From Gemmatimonadota bacterium (GTDB lineage: Bacteria; Gemmatimonadota; Gemmatimonadetes; Longimicrobiales; Gaopeijiaceae): a stretch of 64,000 nucleotides of DNA. The stretch's first letter is position 1, and each line of letters starts with the position of its first letter. Shown in pieces: positions 58,684 to 64,000 of the stretch. The stretch lies in assembly GCA_022826005.1 (NCBI GenBank), contig JAJDVT010000132.1, positions 28,416 through 92,415 on the forward strand, read 5' to 3'. The translations under genes were made by a program, and so were the position numbers. The notes under the pieces were generated by a model. The model was not told where the DNA came from and made no database searches. It worked only from the letters and a program-made list of their open reading frames with translations.

Positions 58684-59763
58684 TTGGCCGGTTGGCGGCG
58701 CAGGTGGACCGGGTTCGCGGCGGCAACGCCGACGAAGACGGTGCTGGCGGCGCTGGTCCTTGGACTGGGACTCGCGGTCGTGGTCCGGCTGCCAGCGGGG
58801 ACCGGGCCCGGTGAATCCGGCGCGCGCCACGTCGACGGACCGGGTCCGGAGCCGGCCAGCGTCTCCGTGCGACCCGTACGCGAGGGACTCGCCGCGGGTG
58901 ACCCGCTGGTCATGCCGTCCGGTCGGATGACCGCCCCTTCCGGCCTGTTGCCGTCTCCGCCCGGCATCCTCCACTTCCACACGCGGGACGGCGTGGTTCC
59001 GGCCGGCCCGCCCGCTCCGGTCGCTCCCGCCGACGGTCCCGTCCTGCCCTCGCCCACCGCGCCCCCACCCATGGCCCCGCTCGCCCAATATCCCCGCGAA
59101 TGGCACGAGTTCTACTTCACCCGCGCGGCATATTCCTCGTACGGCCGCGGTGGCTGGGGGCGCGGCCAGTCCTGGGCCATCGACTATCCCAAGGCCGACA
59201 TCCAGTTCCTCACCGTCCTCAAGCGACTCACGAACCTGGACGCCTACGACGACGAGAACGCGGTGGCCCTCACCGACCCGCGGATCCGCAACTTCCCCTT
59301 CCTGTACGCCCTCGAAGTCGGGTACATGAGCATGTCGCAGCCGGAGGTGGAGGGACTGCGCGACTACCTGCTCGCCGGGGGCTTCCTGGTCATTGACGAT
59401 TTCTGGGGGTCGCAGGAGTGGGCCCAGTTCGAATTCCAGATGAAGCTCGTGTTCCCCGAGAGGCCGATCATCGACCTCGACCTGGACCACGCGGTCTTCA
59501 ACACCTTCTACGAGATCGACGAGATCCTGCAGGTGCCGGCCTACCGGCGCTACTACGGCGGACAGACCTGGGAGCGCGACGGCTACGTGCCGTTCGTAAA
59601 GGGAATCGAGGACGATGAAGGGCGGCTGATGGTCATCATCAACTGGAACACCGACCTGGGGGACGCCTGGGAGTGGGCGGAGCAACCCGACTACCCGGTC
59701 CCGTACTCCACCTTTGCGTTCCAGATGGGCGTCAACATGATCGTCTACGCGATGACTCACTAG
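58684..59763 (+). CDS. DUF4159 domain-containing membrane-anchored protein
   Basis: 359 residues from TTG 58684, 3 bp after msrQ. One N-terminal membrane segment (TVLAALVLGLGLAVVVRLPA), a Pro/Gly-rich linker to about 135, then DUF4159: REWHEFYFTRAAYSSYGRGG, WAIDYPKADIQFLTVLKRLT, FPFLYALEVGYMSMSQPEVE, GLRDYLLAGGFLVIDDFWGS, HAVFNTFYEIDEILQVPAYR, RLMVIINWNTDLGDAWEW. Such proteins occur with MoxR/Bat-type operons and act outside the membrane; function is not known. Confidence 0.85.
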   Translation: MAGWRRRWTGFAAATPTKTVLAALVLGLGLAVVVRLPAGTGPGESGARHVDGPGPEPASVSVRPVREGLAAGDPLVMPSGRMTAPSGLLPSPPGILHFHTRDGVVPAGPPAPVAPADGPVLPSPTAPPPMAPLAQYPREWHEFYFTRAAYSSYGRGGWGRGQSWAIDYPKADIQFLTVLKRLTNLDAYDDENAVALTDPRIRNFPFLYALEVGYMSMSQPEVEGLRDYLLAGGFLVIDDFWGSQEWAQFEFQMKLVFPERPIIDLDLDHAVFNTFYEIDEILQVPAYRRYYGGQTWERDGYVPFVKGIEDDEGRLMVIINWNTDLGDAWEWAEQPDYPVPYSTFAFQMGVNMIVYAMTH

Positions 59764-59840
59764 GGCATGACGATGTCTCACCCCCAGCAGGCAGTGGCGC
59801 GGCCGGGCGACTCCGGCACCCCGACGGACGCGGGCAAACG

Positions 59841-62135
59841 ATGAACAGCATCTTCGAATTCCTCTTCAAGTACCGGCCGCTCCTCTTTCAGGAGGCGGAT
59901 TTCACCTTCCTGAGCCCGTGGCCGGTCACCTTCGCCGCCCTGGCCGCGCTCGTGCTCGTGGTGCCCGCGCTGCTGAGCTACACCCTGGCCCGCGGGCGCA
60001 CCAACCGGACCGACCGCTGGGTGCTCGGGACGCTCCGCACGGCGCTATTCGCACTGCTCTTCTTCGCGGTGATGCAGCCGGCGCTGGTGCTGACCTCGAT
60101 CGTGCCGCAGCGGAATTTCGTCGCCGTTCTCGTGGACGACTCGCGCAGCATGACGATCGACGACCGCGACGGCACCTCGCGCGCGGAGAAGGCGGTCGGG
60201 CTGCTCGATCCGGAGGGAGGCCTTGTGCCGGCGCTGGAGGAGGGCTTCGCGCTCCGCTACTTCCGCTTCTCGTCGTCGGCGTCGCGGATGGAAGGGCTGG
60301 GCGGGCTCACCTTCGACGGGAGCCGGACGCGGCTGGGGGCAGCGCTCACCGCCGCGCGCGACGAGCTGCAGGGGGTGCCGCTGTCCGCGATCGTGGTGGT
60401 TTCGGACGGGGGCGACAACACGGAGGAGGTGATCGGCGACGCGCTCCTCCAGCTGCGCGCGGCCGCGGTCCCCGTCTTCACGGTGGGCCTCGGGGACGAG
60501 GAGATGGAGGGCGATGTGCAGGCGAGCCGCGCCGACGTGCCCGCGACCGCGCTGGCCGGTAACTCGCTGGTGGTGAACGTGCTGGTGGAGTCGCGCGGGT
60601 ACGGGGGGCGCGAGGTGCCGGTGGTGGTCGAGGACATGGGCCGGATCATCGCCAGCGAGGTGGTGACGCTGCCGCGCGACGGGCAGCCGCTCGTGGCCCC
60701 CGTGGCGATCACGCTCGAGAACCCGGGCGCGCGGGAGCTCACCTTCCGCATCCCGGGACTGGAAGGCGAACGGGTGCTGGAGAACAACGTGCTGCATGCG
60801 GTCGTCCAGGTGCGGGACCGCACCGAGAAGATCCTCTACTTCGAAGGCGAGCCGCGGTGGGAGGTCGCCTTCATGCGGCGCGCGGTCAAGGACGACGAGA
60901 ACCTGCAGGTCGTGCTGCTGCAGCGCACCGCTCCGAACAAGTACTACCGCGCCAACCTCGACGACCCGCTGGAGCTGCTGACGGGCTTCCCGACCACGCG
61001 CGAGGAACTCTTCCGTTATCGCGCCCTGATACTGGGGTCGGTCGAAGCCGGCTTCTTCACCCACGACCAGCTCGAGATGATCGCGGAATTCGTGAGCGAG
61101 CGGGGCGGGACGCTGCTCACGCTGGCGGGCCGTCGCGCCTTGTCCGACGGCGGCTACAAGGGCACCCCGATCGAGGATGTCCTCCCGGTCGTGCTCCCCG
61201 AACCCACCGGCCTTACCCCGACCGAGCGGCGCGTGTACATGAAGGTGTCGCCCACCCCGGCCGGCGCGAACCACCCCATCACCCGGATCGACGGCGACGT
61301 GGAGAACTCCGCGGCCCGGTGGGACTCCCTGCCGGTGGTCACCACCACCAATCTCATCACCGAACTGAAGCCGGGAGCCACCGAACTCATGCAGGGATCG
61401 GTGGTCGGGGGTCCGGGCGACACCTCCGACCGCGTGGTCCTGGCCTTCCATCGCTACGGCAAGGGCCGGGCGATGGTCCTGGGCATCCAGGATTCCTGGC
61501 TCTGGCAGATGGAAGCCACCGTGTCGCTCGATGACCAGAGCCACGAGAACTTCTGGCGGCGTCTGCTGCGGTCGATCGTCTCCGAAACCCCCGATGCGGT
61601 CGAGGCAGCCCCCGACCTGGCCTCGGTGGAGGCGGGAGAGCCGGTCACCCTGAAGGCCACGGTCCTCGATGCGGGGTTCGTCGAGGTGAACGGTGCAGCC
61701 GTCAACGCCCTCGTGACGACACCCACCGGCGAGGTGCGCGAGCTGCCCATGGAGTGGTCTGTCTCCGAGGACGGCGAGTACACCGCCGACTTCACCCCGG
61801 AGATGGACGGCCTTTACGAGGTCTCGGTCGACGCCGCCCGCGACACTGCAAGCCTCGGGACGGCCGAGACGAGCATCCGGGTCGCCCCCGGCACCGAGGA
61901 ATTCCGCGACCCGCGCCAGCACCGCACCCTCATGCAGCGCGTCGCCAGCGAGACCGGAGGCCGCTACTACACGCCGGAAACCGTGGACCGGCTGCCCGGG
62001 GACCTGCAGGTCACCGGCGGCGGAGTCACCGTCACCGTGGAGCACGACCTGTGGGACATGCCGGTCCTCTTCCTGCTTCTGGCTGGCCTGCTCGGAGCCG
62101 AGTGGGGCTACCGGCGGAAGAGGGGATTGGTGTGA
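59841..62135 (+). CDS. Membrane protein with VWA domain (BatA-like) and glutamine-amidotransferase-like region
   Basis: 764 residues. Two N-terminal membrane helices (VTFAALAALVLVVPALLSYT, TLRTALFALLFFAVMQPALV), then a von Willebrand A domain with MIDAS-like DDSRSMT and VVVSDGGDNTEE, an Ig-like part, and a class-I-GATase-like Rossmann region (ILYFEGEPRWEVAFMRRAVK, YRALILGSVEAGFFTHDQLE, ERGGTLLTLAGRRALSDGGY). It ends with a third helix (MPVLFLLLAGLLGAEWGYRR). This architecture is common for Bat/MoxR-linked membrane proteins. It follows DUF4159 by 77 bp. Confidence 0.86.
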   Translation: MNSIFEFLFKYRPLLFQEADFTFLSPWPVTFAALAALVLVVPALLSYTLARGRTNRTDRWVLGTLRTALFALLFFAVMQPALVLTSIVPQRNFVAVLVDDSRSMTIDDRDGTSRAEKAVGLLDPEGGLVPALEEGFALRYFRFSSSASRMEGLGGLTFDGSRTRLGAALTAARDELQGVPLSAIVVVSDGGDNTEEVIGDALLQLRAAAVPVFTVGLGDEEMEGDVQASRADVPATALAGNSLVVNVLVESRGYGGREVPVVVEDMGRIIASEVVTLPRDGQPLVAPVAITLENPGARELTFRIPGLEGERVLENNVLHAVVQVRDRTEKILYFEGEPRWEVAFMRRAVKDDENLQVVLLQRTAPNKYYRANLDDPLELLTGFPTTREELFRYRALILGSVEAGFFTHDQLEMIAEFVSERGGTLLTLAGRRALSDGGYKGTPIEDVLPVVLPEPTGLTPTERRVYMKVSPTPAGANHPITRIDGDVENSAARWDSLPVVTTTNLITELKPGATELMQGSVVGGPGDTSDRVVLAFHRYGKGRAMVLGIQDSWLWQMEATVSLDDQSHENFWRRLLRSIVSETPDAVEAAPDLASVEAGEPVTLKATVLDAGFVEVNGAAVNALVTTPTGEVRELPMEWSVSEDGEYTADFTPEMDGLYEVSVDAARDTASLGTAETSIRVAPGTEEFRDPRQHRTLMQRVASETGGRYYTPETVDRLPGDLQVTGGGVTVTVEHDLWDMPVLFLLLAGLLGAEWGYRRKRGLV

Positions 62136-63220
62136 GGGCGATGCCGGCCGTCCCGGCGACGGTGGCGGGCGCTCTGCGGCGCGCGGCCGGCACGGCGGCG
62201 AGCCGATTACGGTCGGCTGCGTCGCGCCTGCGGGCGGCGGGGTGGGCCATCGCGGCCGCCATCCTCCTTCCGGCCGCCTCCCACGCGCAAAACACCCACA
62301 TCCTGATGATCTCGGGGCTTGGCGGCGACCCCGAATACACCGAGTCCTTTCACGGCTGGCTCAGCCGCTTCGCCGACGCGGCCACCGAGAAGTACGGCGT
62401 CCCCGCCGAGCGGATCGTCTACCTCGGAGAGGACCCGGAACTCGACCCGACCCGGATACGTGCCCGCTCCACGGCCGACAACATCCGGACGGCCTTCGCC
62501 GATCTGGCCGGCGCGATGGCGAGCGCCGACGAGCTGGTGGTGCTCCTGGCCGGGCACGGGACCTTCAGCAACGAGGCCGCGCGGTTCAACATCCCGGGCC
62601 CCGACCTGACCGCGTCCGAACTGGCCGTCCTCCTGGCGCCGCTCGGCGACCGCCGCATCACCTTCGTCAATACCGCCAGCGCGTCGGGCCCGTTCATCGA
62701 GGCGCTGTCGGGCCCCAACCGCACGATCATCACCGCCACCCGGAGCGGGCGCGAGCGCAATACGACCCGCTTCGGCCTGCACTTCGTGGACGCCTTTGCG
62801 GAAGACGGCGCCGACGTCAACAAGGACTCGCGGGTGTCGATGCTCGAGGCCTTCGGGTACGCGCTGCAGGAAGTGGCGCGCGAGTACGAGAGCGACCGGC
62901 GGCTCCTCACCGAGCACGCCATGCTGGACGACAACGGAGACGGCGAAGGGAGCCGCGAACCGGATGAACTCGAAGGGGATGGAGCGCTCGCGAGCACCGT
63001 CTTCCTGACGTCGCTGGGGGGCGCCGCGGGGGACGTGGCGGCGACCCCCGAGTTGCGCGCCCTGTATGAGGAGAAGGCCGCCATCGAGGCCAGGATCGCC
63101 GACCTGCGCCGCATCAAGGAAAGGATGTCGCAGGAGCGCTACGAGGACGAGCTTGAGGCGCTGCTCGTGGAGTTGGCGCTGAAGAACCGGGAGATCCGGG
63201 CCGCGGGGGGCGGCGTGTGA
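62132..63220 (+). CDS. Caspase-like (C13/C14-type) exported protein with Cys-to-Ser active site
   Basis: 362 residues from GTG 62132 overlapping the previous stop. Signal peptide ends ASHAQ. The fold reads HILMISGLGGDPEYTESFHG, LVVLLAGHGTFSNEAARFNI (His142 as the catalytic His), and ITFVNTASASGPFIEALSG, where the usual DACxSG becomes TASASG so the nucleophile is Ser183. Later blocks TIITATRSGRERNTTRFGLH and a C-terminal coiled coil (LYEEKAAIEARIADLRRIKE). Either an inactive caspase homologue or a serine variant. Confidence 0.72.
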   Translation: MRAMPAVPATVAGALRRAAGTAASRLRSAASRLRAAGWAIAAAILLPAASHAQNTHILMISGLGGDPEYTESFHGWLSRFADAATEKYGVPAERIVYLGEDPELDPTRIRARSTADNIRTAFADLAGAMASADELVVLLAGHGTFSNEAARFNIPGPDLTASELAVLLAPLGDRRITFVNTASASGPFIEALSGPNRTIITATRSGRERNTTRFGLHFVDAFAEDGADVNKDSRVSMLEAFGYALQEVAREYESDRRLLTEHAMLDDNGDGEGSREPDELEGDGALASTVFLTSLGGAAGDVAATPELRALYEEKAAIEARIADLRRIKERMSQERYEDELEALLVELALKNREIRAAGGGV

Positions 63221-63366
63221 GGCACCTGCACTACCTTGAAATCCAGAACTTCAAGCGGTTCGGTGAGCGAATCCGGATCGAACCGGATCACCCCGCAGTG
63301 CTGGTTGGTCCCAACAACTGCGGCAAGACCACCGTCCTCCAGGCGATGGCGCTGTGGTCGCAAGCC
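63217..63366 (+). pseudogene. N-terminal fragment of an AAA ATPase (RecF/OLD-like)
   Basis: GTG 63217 overlaps the caspase-like stop. The reading HYLEIQNFKRFGERIRIEPD then AVLVGPNNCGKTTVLQAMAL is the N-terminus of a RecF/OLD/AAA_15-type ATPase with Walker A GPNNCGKTT. After about 50 codons the similarity ends and unrelated sequence follows up to the TPR gene. Neither Walker B nor signature motif is present. Confidence 0.7.
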
Positions 63367-63504
63367 GTGCGGACATCCGCCGGAGGTCTCCGAAAAGCTG
63401 GGGCTGATCGCGGGGTTGTTCGTTCGGGAATCCATGCCGAACGGTGCCTCAGACACCCCGGAGGGCTGCTAGCGGCCATGGGCGACCGGCCGCACCTTAC
63501 GGAC

Positions 63505-64000
63505 ATGGATTCAATACGGTTTCGACCATCTTCTCGTGATTTCGGGACTCGACCCGCCGGGAGGCCCCGCGGCCTTCCCCGGCGGAATCGCCTGCTTGTG
63601 GCTGCCCTCATTGTGGTCGCCACTGCCGGGGCCGTCGTCTGGTGCAGTCCCGGGCGGGGAGCGGCCCAGGAGGTGCCGCAGGACGGTGCCGGGTTCGCCG
63701 CGCTCAGGTCCGGCGCGTACGGCGAGGCCGTGCGTGAGCTGCGGGCCCAGGCGCTCGAGGGCAGCGAGGCCGCGCTGGCCGGGTGGGTGACGGCGTTGCG
63801 AGAGACCGGGGACTACGAGGGCGCGGTGAGCGCAGCCGGGCAGGGGGTGGAGCGGGGGCTGGGGGGGGCTCGCGCGCTGCTGGGTGCGGCGTTGATGGAT
63901 CTGGGGCGGATTGCCGAGGCGCGGGCCGCGCTGGAGGCGGGGGCGCGCGAGGGGGGGGCGGGGGGGGCGGGGGCCCGGGGCGAACTCGGAATCCTCGAGT
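63505..64000 (+). CDS. TPR-repeat protein, exported, partial
   Basis: From ATG 63505 the frame is open to the window end. A basic N-terminus (RPAGRPRGLPRRN), hydrophobic segment (LLVAALIVVATAGAVVW) and likely cleavage near GAAQ, then TPR-like helices: FAALRSGAYGEAVRELRAQA, WVTALRETGDYEGAVSAAGQ, GAALMDLGRIAEARAALEAG. The frame is the same as the ATPase fragment upstream but the start is separate. It continues the VWA/DUF4159 operon, where TPR proteins are usual. Confidence 0.65.
   Translation, partial: MDSIRFRPSSRDFGTRPAGRPRGLPRRNRLLVAALIVVATAGAVVWCSPGRGAAQEVPQDGAGFAALRSGAYGEAVRELRAQALEGSEAALAGWVTALRETGDYEGAVSAAGQGVERGLGGARALLGAALMDLGRIAEARAALEAGAREGGAGGAGARGELGILE

Noticed and set aside
60045..62045. 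666-codon antisense frame opposite the VWA protein
   Set aside because: Composition is shadow-like (His/Arg/Gly/Val-rich) and the plus-strand gene has clear domains.

Overview
The window is a high-GC bacterial chromosome segment with densely packed genes, frequent 1-8 bp start/stop overlaps (GTGA, ATGA) and many exported or outer-membrane proteins. The mix of many 6-bladed beta-propeller proteins carrying DSAG-type N-termini, DUF5916 and DUF4249/TonB-dependent receptor proteins, a DUF4159-VWA membrane operon, an ABC-class ATPase, P1 and S9 peptidases, an N-acyl-D-amino-acid deacylase and a degenerate DbpA-type helicase suggests a Gram-negative heterotroph of the Gemmatimonadota type. That placement is inference from gene content: there is no rRNA or tRNA in the window to confirm it.

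Layout. 0-1.1 kb: a PorX-like response regulator (cut by the window edge) coupled to a TonB-like protein. 1.4-5.9 kb: SDR and heme O synthase, a DmpA-type aminopeptidase and a D-aminoacylase lipoprotein. 6.1-7.3 kb: a DUF4143 ATPase behind an AT-rich promoter. 7.4-11.3 kb: a minus-strand run DUF3179 - outer-membrane protein - gamma-glutamyltransferase. 11.3-14.2 kb: a frameshifted ABC-class ATPase, a small TTG-start protein and a DtxR/MntR regulator followed by a long palindrome. 14.2-18.8 kb: TonB receptor + DUF4249 pair and a PLP-dependent desulfhydrase/ACC-deaminase-like enzyme. 18.9-32.4 kb: an array of seven 6-bladed beta-propeller genes plus two decayed copies, interrupted by an S9 peptidase and a GPP34 protein. 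32.4-46.6 kb: a decayed VapB/VapC fusion, outer-membrane proteins, a DEAD-box helicase, a tyrosine phosphatase/fructosamine kinase pair, an O-methyltransferase, an aminotransferase, a DsbA-fold protein, a pseudo-helicase with a DbpA RNA-binding domain, and DUF5916. 46.6-52.7 kb: a hydrolase and an accessory stretch (second DUF4143 ATPase, exported HNH nuclease, DUF72, an internally deleted third ATPase, a PIN-toxin remnant). 52.7-56.8 kb: exported SurE, lipoproteins and a HipBA toxin-antitoxin module. 57.1-64 kb: a same-strand run msrP-msrQ-DUF4159-VWA protein-caspase-like protein, a broken AAA ATPase and the start of a TPR protein.

Functional themes. Peptide and D-amino-acid scavenging is prominent (DmpA peptidase, D-aminoacylase, GGT, S9 peptidase, TonB uptake). 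Secreted beta-propellers form a family that is visibly recombining and decaying. Toxin-antitoxin and DUF4143-type genes occur in several states of degradation. Periplasmic oxidative repair (MsrPQ) is linked to a membrane VWA/DUF4159 complex. The most unexplained signal is a recurrent element GTAAAG-N3-ACATGACATT found three times, twice overlapping a putative start codon and once as part of a 37-bp palindrome beside the DtxR-family gene.
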